DNA of 64,000 bases from assembly GCA_021806645.1 (NCBI GenBank), contig JAJZQX010000001.1:186001-250000 (forward strand), read 5' to 3'. Below, piece after piece: positions 45,698-54,927 of the stretch. How positions within the stretch are numbered: the first letter of the stretch is position 1; every line of letters starts with the position of its first letter. The position numbers were made by a program, and so were the translations under genes. The DNA is from Myxococcales bacterium (GTDB taxonomy: Bacteria; Myxococcota; Myxococcia; Myxococcales; Anaeromyxobacteraceae). The notes beneath the pieces were generated by a model, which did not search any database, was not told where the DNA came from, and saw only the letters and a program-made list of their open reading frames with translations.

Positions 45698-46480
45698 GTG
45701 AGCTCACTCCCCTCCGAGCGGAAGGCGCTGATCTTCTCGGCCGGTGGCGTGCGGCTGGCGCTGCGGCTGGCGCAGCTGCGCGAGATCCGCGAGCTGGCGC
45801 CCGGGGAGGGGCAGGTGGTGAGGCGGGGCGAGCCGGTGCCGACCGCCTGGGTCTCCACGGTGCTGGGGCTTCCGGCCGGGACGGCGCGCTTCGCGCTGGT
45901 CACCGAGGACACGCCCCAGGCGGCGCTGCGGGTCGAGGCGCTCCACGGCATCGTGGATCTCGGCGACGCCGAGGTCTTCCAGCTGCCGGCCCACACGCTG
46001 GTGCCGCCGCCGTCGCCGTTCGCCGGCGCGCTGGTGGTGAATGGGCTGGTGGCGCTGGAGCTGGCGGTCTCCTCGCTGGGCTTCGCGCCGCTGGCGCCGG
46101 CGGAGGATCCGTCCGAGGCGCCCGGCTCGCTCGGCCCGTGGCCGGAGCGCGAGCTGCGGTTCACCCGCGGTCCATTGACCTTCGGCGTGCCGGTGTCGCT
46201 GGTGGTGGCGGTGAGGGACGCGCCAGCGCTGGCGACGGTGCCGCTGGCGCCGCGGTCGCACCGCGGGCTGCTCTACCACGGGCGGGCCATCCACCCCGTC
46301 ATCGACGTGGGGGTCTTCTTCGGCCTGGCGCCGTCGCTGATCCCGCCGGAGGTCCTGCTGCTCGACGCCGGAGGCGCGGCCATCGGCGTGGTGGCCGACA
46401 AGGTGCTGGGGCTCGACCGCGGGCGCGAGGACGACGGGGTGATGCGGCCGCCGTGGGACACGCTGTTCGGGGGCGGGTAG
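45698..46480 (+). CDS. double CheW-like protein
   Basis: About 260 residues from GTG 45698 (SSLPSERKALIFSAGGVRLA). Two CheW-like halves are visible: 9-125 (LIFSAGGVRLALRLAQLREIREL, ALRVEALHGIVDLGDAEVF) and 150-255 (LRFTRGPLTFGVPVSLVVAV, LLYHGRAIHPVIDVGVFFGL, AIGVVADKVLGLDRG). CheW domains couple chemoreceptors to CheA. No cheA or receptor gene adjoins; the divergent neighbour is a diguanylate cyclase, so this may link a Che-like system to c-di-GMP. The first half is more divergent than the second. Start is tentative. Confidence 0.72.
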   Translation: MSSLPSERKALIFSAGGVRLALRLAQLREIRELAPGEGQVVRRGEPVPTAWVSTVLGLPAGTARFALVTEDTPQAALRVEALHGIVDLGDAEVFQLPAHTLVPPPSPFAGALVVNGLVALELAVSSLGFAPLAPAEDPSEAPGSLGPWPERELRFTRGPLTFGVPVSLVVAVRDAPALATVPLAPRSHRGLLYHGRAIHPVIDVGVFFGLAPSLIPPEVLLLDAGGAAIGVVADKVLGLDRGREDDGVMRPPWDTLFGGG

Positions 46481-46492
46481 GGCGCGGGCGCC

Positions 46493-47380
46493 ATGGAGCC
46501 GCTGGTGGTCGCCCTCGTCATCGCCTCCGCCTTCCTCCACGCGCTCTGGAACGCCGCGCTCAAGAAGCAGCCGGATCCGGAGGGAGCGTCGGTCGCCATC
46601 CTCGCGGTGGCGATCGCGGTGGCCTGGGCGGCATTGCCGTTCGCCGGCGGCGCGGTGCTTCCGGGCCTGGCAGGGACCGGTTGGTCGCTGGCGGCCGGGA
46701 TCTGCGAGGGCGGCTACTTCGTGACCCTGGCGCTGGCGTTGCGGTCGGCGCCGCTCGGAACCGTCTACACGGTCTCCCGGGGTGGCGCGCTGGCGGCGGT
46801 CTGGCCGGTGTCGGCGCTCTGGTTTGCGGAGGCGATCAGCGGCCGGGCGGCGATGGGCGCCGCGGGCGTTGGTCTCGGACTGGTCCTGGTCGGCGTCGAC
46901 CGGCGAGATCGCGCGTCGGCGAGCGGCGTCCTCTGGGCGGTGGCGTGCGCGGGGTTCATCGCTGGATACACACTCTTCTACAAGGCCGCGTTGGCGGCCG
47001 GCGCCGAGCCCACCGCGGTCTTCGCCATCGCGCTGGCCGTCGCGTTGCCGGTCAACCTCCTGCGCCTCGGGCGTGGCGGCGTGACTCGCGTGCAGGCGGC
47101 GCTGGGCGTGAGCCCGCTGGTCGTCATGAGCGCCGGCGTGCTCTGCACCGCGTCGTTTCTCCTGTTCCTGGCGGCGCTCGCCCGCGGCGGCGCCGGCGCG
47201 GCCATCACCCTGCGTAACAGCTCGATCGTGTTCACCATGGTGCTGGCGTGGCTGATGGGAGAGCGGCCGGGCCCAAGGCAATGGGTTGGCACGGTGGCGG
47301 TGGTGGTGGGGGTGGTGGTGCTCGGATGGCCCTGTGACGGGGCCGGAGGCCTCCCGCCGTCACCGCCTAGACACGCGTAA
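46493..47380 (+). CDS. DMT/EamA family transporter
   Basis: A 295-residue inner-membrane protein with ten hydrophobic segments in two EamA repeats: VVALVIASAFLHALWNAALKK opens the first, and GVLWAVACAGFIAGYTLFYKA the second. LRSAPLGTVYTVSRGGALAAV and TLRNSSIVFTMVLAWLMGERP are the usual helix 4/9 conserved segments. The family exports or imports small metabolites; the substrate is unknown. ATG 46493 is 12 bases after the CheW-like gene. Confidence 0.88.
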   Translation: MEPLVVALVIASAFLHALWNAALKKQPDPEGASVAILAVAIAVAWAALPFAGGAVLPGLAGTGWSLAAGICEGGYFVTLALALRSAPLGTVYTVSRGGALAAVWPVSALWFAEAISGRAAMGAAGVGLGLVLVGVDRRDRASASGVLWAVACAGFIAGYTLFYKAALAAGAEPTAVFAIALAVALPVNLLRLGRGGVTRVQAALGVSPLVVMSAGVLCTASFLLFLAALARGGAGAAITLRNSSIVFTMVLAWLMGERPGPRQWVGTVAVVVGVVVLGWPCDGAGGLPPSPPRHA

Positions 47381-47393
47381 AGCCCCGGGAATC

Positions 47394-47423
47394 TTGACAC
47401 TCGGGAGAGCGCGGCGGTACTCC
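47394..47423 (+). promoter_or_regulatory. candidate promoter of the receiver/Pro-repeat gene
   Basis: A perfect TTGACA (47394-47399) is followed after 17-18 bases by a weak -10 (GTACTC or TACTCC, to 47423). The ATG at 47458 follows by about 35 bases. The perfect -35 in GC-rich DNA is the main support. Confidence 0.45.
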
Positions 47424-47457
47424 AATGGGAGCGCCAACTCAGCCTTCGGGACCCTCC

Positions 47458-49023
47458 ATGCCCAAGAACCTGCTCCTCGCGGACGACTCGATCACCATCC
47501 AGAAGGTGGTCGCCATCACGTTCGCCAGCGAGGACTACGCCGTCAGCGTCGTCGACAACGGCGAGGAGGCGGTGGCGAAGGCGAGGGCCGCGAGGCCCGA
47601 CGTGATCCTGCTCGACGCCGTGATGCCCAAGAAGAACGGCTACGAGGCCTGCGAGGCGATCAAGGCCGACCCGGCCCTGGCCGGTGTCCCGGTCATCCTG
47701 CTGGCCGGCACCTTCGAGCAGTTCGACGAGGCGCGCGCCAGGGCGGTCCGGGCCGACGCCTTCATCCAGAAGCCGTTCGAGAGCCAGGCGCTCATCAACA
47801 AGGTCCGCGAGCTGGTCGAGGGGAGGGCGCCCGTCACCGCGCCCGGCGCGACACCGCTCGCCTATGGCGCCCCCGCCGGCGCGCCAGCGCCGGCGCCGCA
47901 GCCGGTGGCCGCCGCCCCCAGGGCTGCCGCTCCGCCCGCTGCTCCGCCGGCTCCGGTCCGCCCGGCCTGGTCACAGACGCCGGCGGCGGCACGTCCACCC
48001 GCGGGGGAGGTCCCGCCACCTGCCGCGGCACGTCCACCTCTGGGTGCGGTCCCGCCACCGGCCGCTCGTCCACCAGCGGGCGCGGTGCCGCCGCCCGGCG
48101 CACGTCCGCCGCCCGGCGCGTTCCCGCCTCCGGGCGCTCGCCCGCCGGCAGGCGCCGTTCCTCCTCCAGGCGCGCGCCCGCCTCCTGGAGCCATTCCGCC
48201 GCCCGGCGCCCGTCCGCCCCCAGGCGTCTTCCCTCCCGCGGCCGCTCGTCCGCCGGCGGCGGCCCCCTCGCCGCCTCCGCCGTCCGCCCGTCCCTTCGCT
48301 CCGGCCGCGGCTGCCGCCGCGCCGAAGCCCTTGGCGCCACCGCCCGCTTCCGCTCCACCCAGGCCCTTCGCGACTCCGGCTCCCTCGCCCTTCGGGCCAC
48401 GTCCGCCCGCTCCGGCCCATCTCTCGGCGAGGGCGGATCCCTACGGGCTCGACGTGGCCGCGCCCAGGCCCCCGCCGCCCGCACCGCCGGCCGCCCCACA
48501 GGCGCCGGCCGCGTCCGAGGACGACTGGAGCGACATCGAGGTGACCCCGCCCGAGCCGGCGGTGCGCCGCTCGCCCATCGCCGCCGCACCCACCGCTTTC
48601 AAGGCCCCAGCCCACCAGGCCCCGTTCGTGGCGCCGCCACCTCCCGCCCCCGAGCCAACCGTGGAGCCGACGCTCGAGTTGGAGCCGACGCTCGAGCTGG
48701 AGCCGGCCGGTAGCAGCTTCGAGCCGATCGACCTGCCGGCCGAGGAGGCGGGCGAGCCGCCGGAGCTGGCGCCGATGCACGAGTTCGTCCCACCCGCGGC
48801 CACCACCGGCCACCAGCCGGCCCCGGCCATCGTGCCGGGCGGCGCCGGCATGGTCGCCGGCCAGGCCACGCCGGCCGATGGCGGCGAGGCGGTGCTGCGC
48901 GAGGCGCTCTCCATGGCCTCGCGCGAGGTCATCGAGCGCGTCGTGTGGGAAGTGGTCCCCCAGCTCGCCGAGACCATCATCCGCGAGAACCTCGACCGGC
49001 TCGTGAAGGCGCGCCAGGCCTAA
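47458..49023 (+). CDS. receiver domain protein with Pro-rich repeat linker (RomR-like layout)
   Basis: A 521-residue protein from ATG 47458. The receiver domain (1-122) has D9/D10, phospho-acceptor D53 (VILLDAVMPKKNGYE), LLAGTFEQFDEARA and FIQKPF (K105). Then about 200 residues of Pro/Ala/Gly/Arg, including four 12-residue repeats, and a more acidic stretch (EPTLELEPTLELEP). The last 50 residues are an amphipathic helical region (VLREALSMASREVIERVVWE, LAETIIRENLDRLVK). Receiver, Pro-rich linker and Glu-rich/helical tail is the layout of RomR, the myxobacterial polarity protein. The domain order is seen; the RomR link is inferred. Confidence 0.75.
   Translation: MPKNLLLADDSITIQKVVAITFASEDYAVSVVDNGEEAVAKARAARPDVILLDAVMPKKNGYEACEAIKADPALAGVPVILLAGTFEQFDEARARAVRADAFIQKPFESQALINKVRELVEGRAPVTAPGATPLAYGAPAGAPAPAPQPVAAAPRAAAPPAAPPAPVRPAWSQTPAAARPPAGEVPPPAAARPPLGAVPPPAARPPAGAVPPPGARPPPGAFPPPGARPPAGAVPPPGARPPPGAIPPPGARPPPGVFPPAAARPPAAAPSPPPPSARPFAPAAAAAAPKPLAPPPASAPPRPFATPAPSPFGPRPPAPAHLSARADPYGLDVAAPRPPPPAPPAAPQAPAASEDDWSDIEVTPPEPAVRRSPIAAAPTAFKAPAHQAPFVAPPPPAPEPTVEPTLELEPTLELEPAGSSFEPIDLPAEEAGEPPELAPMHEFVPPAATTGHQPAPAIVPGGAGMVAGQATPADGGEAVLREALSMASREVIERVVWEVVPQLAETIIRENLDRLVKARQA
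48088..48231 (+). repeat. four tandem 36-bp coding repeats
   Basis: Four consecutive 12-codon units of the form PPPGARPPxGxx (PPPGARPPPGAF, PPPGARPPAGAV, PPPGARPPPGAI, PPPGARPPPGVF) lie inside the receiver protein. Synonymous bases differ between units, so the repeat is old or selected at protein level. Partial units flank it on both sides. Confidence 0.8.
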
Positions 49024-49134
49024 CGGTCGATCAAGAGGTCGTCCCAGCCCGCCAGGCCCATTGCCCGAACCAACCCGCGCCAGCCGTGCCTCCGCCCGCC
49101 GCGGACGCCCGCGCCAGTGGCGCCAGGAGTAGAC

Positions 49135-52100
49135 GTGGAACAGCAGAACGACGCACCGCAGGCCCAACCCGTGACCGAGCTGGCCAAGGGGTACGAGCAC
49201 CGCGAGGTGGAGGCCCGCTGGTACAAGCTCTGGAAGGAGCGCGGCTACTTCCACGGCGACGAGCACGATCGGACCCGGCCGGCCTTCTCCATCGTGCTGC
49301 CGCCGCCCAACGTGACCGGCTCGCTCCACCTCGGCCACGCGCTCACCGCCACGCTGCAGGACATCCTGATCCGCTGGAAGAAGCTCTCCGGCTTCAACAC
49401 CATGTGGCTCCCCGGCACCGACCACGCCGGCATCGCCACGCAGATGGTGGTGGAGAAGGAGCTGAAGCGGACCGAGAAGAAGAGCCGCCACGACCTCGGC
49501 CGCGCCGAGTTCCTGAGGCGGGTCTGGGCCTGGAAGGAGCAGTACGGCTCGCGCATCGGCCAGCAGCACGAGGCGCTTGGCGCCTGCCTCGACTGGGAGC
49601 GCGAGCGCTTCACCATGGACGAGGGGCTCTCCAGGGCGGTGCGCGAGGTCTTCGTGCGCCTCCACGAGGAAGGGCTCATCTACCGGGAGAAGAAGCTCAT
49701 CAACTGGTGCACCGACTGCCGCACCGCGCTCTCCGACCTCGAGGTGGAGCACGAGGAGGCGCACCAGGGCGAGCTCTGGAGCTTCGCCTACCCGCTCGCC
49801 GACGGCTCGGGCGAGATCGTGGTCGCCACCACCCGCCCCGAGACCATGCTGGGCGACACCGCCATCGCCGTCCACCCCGACGACGATCGGTACCGGGCCC
49901 TGGTCGGCAAGAAGGTCCGGCACCCACTCCTGGGGCGGGAGTTCCCCATCGTCGCCGACGCCATCCTGGTCGACCCGAAGTTCGGCACCGGCGCGGTCAA
50001 GGTGACGCCGGCCCATGATTTCAACGACTTCGAGGTGGGCAAGCGCCACGGCCTCGAGTTCATCAACATCCTCGAGCTGGACGGCAAGCTCAACGCCGCC
50101 GCCGGGCCGCTGGCCGGCCTCGACCGCGTCGCGGCCCGCGCCGAGGTGAAGCGGCTCGTCGGCGAGCTGGGGCTCGACCGTGGCGCCCGGCTCCACCTCC
50201 TGCCGCTGGGCCGTTGCCAGCGCTCCCAGACGGTGCTGGAGCCGCTCCTCTCCGACCAGTGGTACGTGAAGATCGCGCCGCTGGCGGGGCCGGCCATCGA
50301 GGCGGTGGAGCAGGGGAAGACCAGGTTCGTCCCCGAGCAGTGGACCAACACCTACATGGCCTGGATGCGCAACATCCACGACTGGTGCATCAGCCGCCAG
50401 CTCTGGTGGGGCCACCAGATCCCGGCCTGGTACTGCCCGGACGGCCACGTCACCGTGGCGCGCCAGACCCCGTCCGCCTGCTCGACCTGCGGGAGCGCCG
50501 CTCTGCGGCAGGACGAGGACGTGCTCGACACCTGGTTCTCGTCCGGCCTCTGGCCCTTCTCCACCATGGGCTGGCCGGACCGGACCGACACGCTCAAGAC
50601 CTTCTACCCGACCTCGGTGATGGAGACCGGCCACGACATCATCTTCTTTTGGGTGGCCCGGATGATGATGATGGGGATCCACTTCATGGGCGAGGTGCCG
50701 TTCAAGACGGTCTACCTCCACCCAATGGTCCGTGACTCCAAGGGCCAGAAGATGTCCAAGACCCGGGGGAACGTCATCGACCCCCTGGTGGTCAGCGAGA
50801 AGTACGGCGCCGACGCGCTCCGCTTCACGCTGGCCGCGCTCACCGCGCAGGGGCGGGACATCAAGCTGGCCGACGAGCGGATCGAGGGCTACCGCGCCTT
50901 CGCCAACAAGCTCTGGAACGCCTCGCGCTTCGCCCTCATGAACCTGGAGGGGCACGTGGACGGCGGCGGCGATCCGCGCGCCGCGGCGCGCACGCCGGCC
51001 GACCGCTGGATCCTGGCCCGGCTGCAGCGGGCGGTGAACGAGACGGTCGAGGCGCTGGAGGCCTTTCACTTCAACGACGCCGCCAACACCGTCTACCACT
51101 TCGTCTGGCACGAGCTCTGCGACTGGTACATCGAGCTGTCCAAGGAGGCGCTCTCCGCCGACGACGCCGGGAAGAAGGCGGCGGCGCAGGCGGTCCTGGT
51201 CCACTGCCTGAAGACCAGCTACCTGCTGCTCCACCCCTTCATGCCCTTCATCACCGAGGAGCTCTGGGGCGTGCTGCGGACCCGCGTCGGGGCCACCGGC
51301 TGGCCCGACTCGATCATGGCGGGGCGCTACCCGGCGGTCGGCCCCGTGGACGTGGACGCTGAAAGGGCGTTCACCCCGATCCTCGGCATCATCGCCGCCA
51401 TCCGGAACATCCGCGGCGAGATGAACATCGCCTTCAAGGTGGCGCTCGGGCGGGCCACCCCGGTCCACGTCGCCGTGGCCGATACCGCCACCCACGCCTT
51501 GCTGCATGCGGGCGAGTCCAGGCGGATCTCCCGGCTCACCAACGTGGAGCACCTGCAACTCCATCTCGCCGCCGCCACCCCGCGCGTGCCACAATCGGCC
51601 GTCGGCGTCGGGAACGGCTTCGAGGTCCGGGTTCCGCTCGCCGGTGTCATCGACGTGGCCGCCGAGACGGCGCGCATCGACAAGGAGCTGGCCAGGGTAG
51701 ACGCCGACCTGGACGGGATCGAGAAGAAGCTGTCGAACCCCAACTTCGTGGCGCGTGCGCCGGCGGAGGTGGTCGAGAAGGATCGGGCCCGCGGCGACGA
51801 GCTGCGGACGACGAGGCAGAAGCTGATCAACCACCGGGCCGTCATGCAGGGCCCGGATCAACCGCCGGAGGAGAAGACCATGGAGACCAACAACCCGAAT
51901 CCGAACCAGTCCAGCCCGCCCGCGCAGCCCGTCGCCGATAGGATGGAGCAGGCCGCCTCGGCGGTGGTCGAGGCGGCCAAGGACGCCATGCAGGCCGTCC
52001 AGACGCAGGCCGGGGAGTTCGAGAAGGCGGCGGCGCCGGTCATCGCGCAGGCCAGGCAGGCCGTGAAGAAGGCCTACGCCAGGGCCAAGAAGGCCGTGAA

Positions 52101-52251
52101 GAAGGCCGCCAAGCAGGCGGGCAAGAAGAAGCCAGCCAAGAAGGCCGCGAAGAACGCCGTGAAGAAGAAGGTGGCCAAGAAGAAGGTCGCCAGGAAGGCC
52201 GTGAAGAAGGTGGCCAAGAAGAAGGGCGGCAAGAAGGGCAAGAAGAAGTAA
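49135..52251 (+). CDS. valS: valyl-tRNA synthetase with in-frame histone H1-like tail
   Basis: A 1038-residue protein from GTG 49135, chosen for AGGAG five bases upstream; a GTG at 49117 is possible. ValRS attaches valine to tRNA-Val. Signature 1 is PPPNVTGSLHLGHALT (HLGH 65-68); signature 2 is KMSKT (539-543) in SKGQKMSKTRGN. The editing domain, the WDW-like DTWFSSGLWPFSTMGWP and the C-terminal coiled coil (ETARIDKELARVDADL, FVARAPAEVVEKDRARG) are normal. The family should end near residue 910; here the frame continues through a Lys/Ala-rich, H1-like tail of about 120 residues with an internal start signal. nadC begins two bases after the stop. Confidence 0.95.
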   Translation: MEQQNDAPQAQPVTELAKGYEHREVEARWYKLWKERGYFHGDEHDRTRPAFSIVLPPPNVTGSLHLGHALTATLQDILIRWKKLSGFNTMWLPGTDHAGIATQMVVEKELKRTEKKSRHDLGRAEFLRRVWAWKEQYGSRIGQQHEALGACLDWERERFTMDEGLSRAVREVFVRLHEEGLIYREKKLINWCTDCRTALSDLEVEHEEAHQGELWSFAYPLADGSGEIVVATTRPETMLGDTAIAVHPDDDRYRALVGKKVRHPLLGREFPIVADAILVDPKFGTGAVKVTPAHDFNDFEVGKRHGLEFINILELDGKLNAAAGPLAGLDRVAARAEVKRLVGELGLDRGARLHLLPLGRCQRSQTVLEPLLSDQWYVKIAPLAGPAIEAVEQGKTRFVPEQWTNTYMAWMRNIHDWCISRQLWWGHQIPAWYCPDGHVTVARQTPSACSTCGSAALRQDEDVLDTWFSSGLWPFSTMGWPDRTDTLKTFYPTSVMETGHDIIFFWVARMMMMGIHFMGEVPFKTVYLHPMVRDSKGQKMSKTRGNVIDPLVVSEKYGADALRFTLAALTAQGRDIKLADERIEGYRAFANKLWNASRFALMNLEGHVDGGGDPRAAARTPADRWILARLQRAVNETVEALEAFHFNDAANTVYHFVWHELCDWYIELSKEALSADDAGKKAAAQAVLVHCLKTSYLLLHPFMPFITEELWGVLRTRVGATGWPDSIMAGRYPAVGPVDVDAERAFTPILGIIAAIRNIRGEMNIAFKVALGRATPVHVAVADTATHALLHAGESRRISRLTNVEHLQLHLAAATPRVPQSAVGVGNGFEVRVPLAGVIDVAAETARIDKELARVDADLDGIEKKLSNPNFVARAPAEVVEKDRARGDELRTTRQKLINHRAVMQGPDQPPEEKTMETNNPNPNQSSPPAQPVADRMEQAASAVVEAAKDAMQAVQTQAGEFEKAAAPVIAQARQAVKKAYARAKKAVKKAAKQAGKKKPAKKAAKNAVKKKVAKKKVARKAVKKVAKKKGGKKGKKK
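51880..52251 (+). CDS. histone H1-like Lys/Ala-rich protein, internal in-frame start within valS
   Basis: ATG 51880 is in frame with valS (codon 916) and is preceded by GGAGGAG (51867-51873) six bases upstream, an almost perfect ribosome site. The product would be 123 residues: METNNPNPNQSSPPAQPVAD, a helical stretch (ASAVVEAAKDAMQAVQTQAG), then about 65 residues of AVKKA/AKKK repeats as in bacterial histone H1-like DNA-binding proteins. It could be made separately, only as the ValRS tail, or both. No stop codon separates the two parts in the sequence given. A lost stop codon or a sequencing error are alternatives. Confidence 0.6.
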   Translation: METNNPNPNQSSPPAQPVADRMEQAASAVVEAAKDAMQAVQTQAGEFEKAAAPVIAQARQAVKKAYARAKKAVKKAAKQAGKKKPAKKAAKNAVKKKVAKKKVARKAVKKVAKKKGGKKGKKK

Positions 52252-52253
52252 CC

Positions 52254-53090
52254 GTGGCGCGGCTCTCCGCCCACGCCGAGCGGCTGGTGGAGCTGGCGCT
52301 CGAGGAGGATCTGGTCCTCGGCGACGCCACCAGCGAGGCCACCATCGAGGCCGCGGCGCGCGGCGCGGCCCGGTTCCTCGCCAAGGAGGAGCTGGTCCTC
52401 GCCGGCAGCGCGGTCGCCGTACACGTCTTCGAGCGGCTCGGCTGCACCTGCCGCTTCGACGTCGAGGACGGCGCGCGGGTGGCCTCCGGGACCTGGTTCG
52501 GCCGGGCGGAGGGGCCGGTGCGGGGGCTGCTCGGCGCCGAGCGGACCGCGCTAAACTTCCTGCAGCGGCTCTCCGGCGTGGCCACCACCACGCGACGCTG
52601 CGCCGATGCCCTGGCGGCCGGTGGAGGCAAGACCCGCCTGCTCGACACCCGCAAGACCACGCCGGGCTGGCGGCTGCTGGAGAAGGCCGCGGTCCGGGCC
52701 GGCGGCGGCACCAACCACCGCGTCAGCCTGGGCGACGGCGTGCTCATCAAGGACAACCACGTGGCCGCCTGCGGTGGGGTGGGCGAGGCGGTCCGGCGGG
52801 CGCGGGCGCGGGCCGGGGCCATGCTCAAGATCGAGGTGGAGGTGGTGGACCTGCCCGGGCTCGACGCCGCCATCGCGGCCGGGGCCGACATCGTCCTCCT
52901 CGACAACATGACCGACGAGGCCATGGCCGCCGCGGTGCAGCGGGCCGCCGGCCGGGTGCTGCTGGAGGCCTCCGGCAACATGACGCTGGAGCGGCTCCCC
53001 CGCGTGGCCGCCACCGGGGTCGACTTCGTCTCGATGGGGGCGCTGACCCACTCGGCCCGGGCGGTGGACATCTCGCTGGAGCTCGCCTGA
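52254..53090 (+). CDS. nadC: nicotinate-nucleotide pyrophosphorylase (carboxylating)
   Basis: A 278-residue enzyme that converts quinolinate and PRPP to nicotinate mononucleotide in de novo NAD synthesis. GTG 52254 follows the valS stop by two bases. Family motifs: [59 protein letters not shown] (contacts quinolinate and phosphate, about 124-152), [29 protein letters not shown] and [18 protein letters not shown]. All are intact. Probably co-transcribed with valS. Confidence 0.96.
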   Translation: MARLSAHAERLVELALEEDLVLGDATSEATIEAAARGAARFLAKEELVLAGSAVAVHVFERLGCTCRFDVEDGARVASGTWFGRAEGPVRGLLGAERTALNFLQRLSGVATTTRRCADALAAGGGKTRLLDTRKTTPGWRLLEKAAVRAGGGTNHRVSLGDGVLIKDNHVAACGGVGEAVRRARARAGAMLKIEVEVVDLPGLDAAIAAGADIVLLDNMTDEAMAAAVQRAAGRVLLEASGNMTLERLPRVAATGVDFVSMGALTHSARAVDISLELA

Positions 53091-53110
53091 GCGCGCCTCG
53101 TCGGCGTCGA

Positions 53111-53139
53111 TTGACACCCTCGCGCCGGCCCACCAAGAT
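53111..53139 (+). promoter_or_regulatory. candidate promoter of birA
   Basis: A perfect TTGACA (53111-53116) is followed 17 bases later by CAAGAT (53134-53139), which keeps the A2, A5 and T6 of the -10 box. The GTG start at 53149 would then be only about 3 bases from the transcript start, suggesting a leaderless mRNA. No Shine-Dalgarno precedes the GTG, which fits. Confidence 0.45.
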
Positions 53140-53148
53140 CGACGCGGC

Positions 53149-54153
53149 GTGACCCTCGAAACGGCAGCGAGCGACAGCGCGGAGCAGATCCTGGCCTTCC
53201 TGGCCGAGGCCGGCGACGACGTCGTTTCCGGCGAGGCCATCAGCGACAAGCTCGGCCTCACCCGCGCCGCCGTCTGGAAGCAGGTCGAGGCGCTGCGCGG
53301 GCAGGGGTACCGGATCGACGCGGTGGCCACGCGCGGCTACCGGCTGGTCACCGTGCCCGACCGGCTGCGGGCCCTGGAGCTGCGGCCGCTCCTCAACACC
53401 CACGACATCGGCCAGGTGCTCCACTGCTTCGAGTCGCTCGGCTCGACCAACGACCAGGCCAAGGCGCTGGCCGAGGACGGCGCCGGCCACGGCGAGGTGG
53501 TGGTGGCCGAGGGCCAGACCGGGGGGCGGGGGCGACGTGGCCGCGCCTGGGTGATGGCGCCCGGACGCAACGTGGCCTTCTCGGTGGTGCTGCGCCCCTC
53601 CGGCTTGCCGACCGAGCGCGCCCCCGAGCTGACGCTGGTGGCCTCGCTGGCCGTCTGCGATGCCCTGCGCAGCGCCGGTGTCGAGGCCGGCATCAAGTGG
53701 CCCAACGACATCCTGGTGGGGGGCCGGAAGATCGCAGGCATCCTCACCGAGCTGGCGGCCGAGCCCGACGCGGTCCACTGGGTGGTGGTCGGCGTCGGCG
53801 TCAACGTCAACGCCCGCGAGGAGGACTTCCCGCCCGAGCTGCGCGGGCAGGCCACCAGCGTCCTCCTGGAGCGCGGGCAGCCGGCGCCGCGCGCCCTCTT
53901 CCTCGCCGCCTGCCTCACGCTGCTGGAGGAGTGGTACGAGCGGCACGCCGAGGAGGGGTTCGAGCCGATCCGCGAGGCCTGGAAGGCGCGCTCGGTCACG
54001 CTGGGGCGGGACGTCCTGGTCCAGCTCGACGGCCGGGAGGTGGTGGGACGGGCCGAGGAGCTCGACGCCACCGGGGCGCTGCTGGTCCGCACCGCGGCCG
54101 GGATCGAGCGGATCACCTCGGGCGACGTTGCGCTGCTCCGGCCTCGCGGCTAA
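53149..54153 (+). CDS. birA: biotin-[acetyl-CoA carboxylase] ligase with N-terminal helix-turn-helix
   Basis: A 334-residue bifunctional BirA. The N-terminal winged helix (about 8-65: AEQILAFLAEAGDDVVSGEA, LGLTRAAVWKQVEALRGQGY) is the form that represses biotin genes. The catalytic part has the biotinyl-AMP loop TGGRGRRGRAW, IKWPNDILVGGRKIAGIL and WVVVGVGVNVNARE. It attaches biotin to carrier domains of carboxylases, such as the carboxylase encoded at the right edge of the window. GTG start, probably leaderless. coaX follows by 9 bases. Confidence 0.95.
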   Translation: MTLETAASDSAEQILAFLAEAGDDVVSGEAISDKLGLTRAAVWKQVEALRGQGYRIDAVATRGYRLVTVPDRLRALELRPLLNTHDIGQVLHCFESLGSTNDQAKALAEDGAGHGEVVVAEGQTGGRGRRGRAWVMAPGRNVAFSVVLRPSGLPTERAPELTLVASLAVCDALRSAGVEAGIKWPNDILVGGRKIAGILTELAAEPDAVHWVVVGVGVNVNAREEDFPPELRGQATSVLLERGQPAPRALFLAACLTLLEEWYERHAEEGFEPIREAWKARSVTLGRDVLVQLDGREVVGRAEELDATGALLVRTAAGIERITSGDVALLRPRG

Positions 54154-54162
54154 CCTCCCGCC

Positions 54163-54923
<761 letters not shown>

Positions 54924-54927
<4 letters not shown>

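Noticed and set aside
47971-51861. A 1296-codon open frame on the minus strand opposite valS and the receiver gene
   Set aside because: Such long antisense frames are expected in very GC-rich DNA. Its product is a His/Gly/Arg/Asp mixture without domains, and it crosses two well-supported genes.
52080-52250. Repeat-rich AAGAAGGCC tract as a possible mobile or CRISPR-like array
   Set aside because: The repetition comes from Lys/Ala codons of the H1-like tail; units are irregular, in frame and without spacers.
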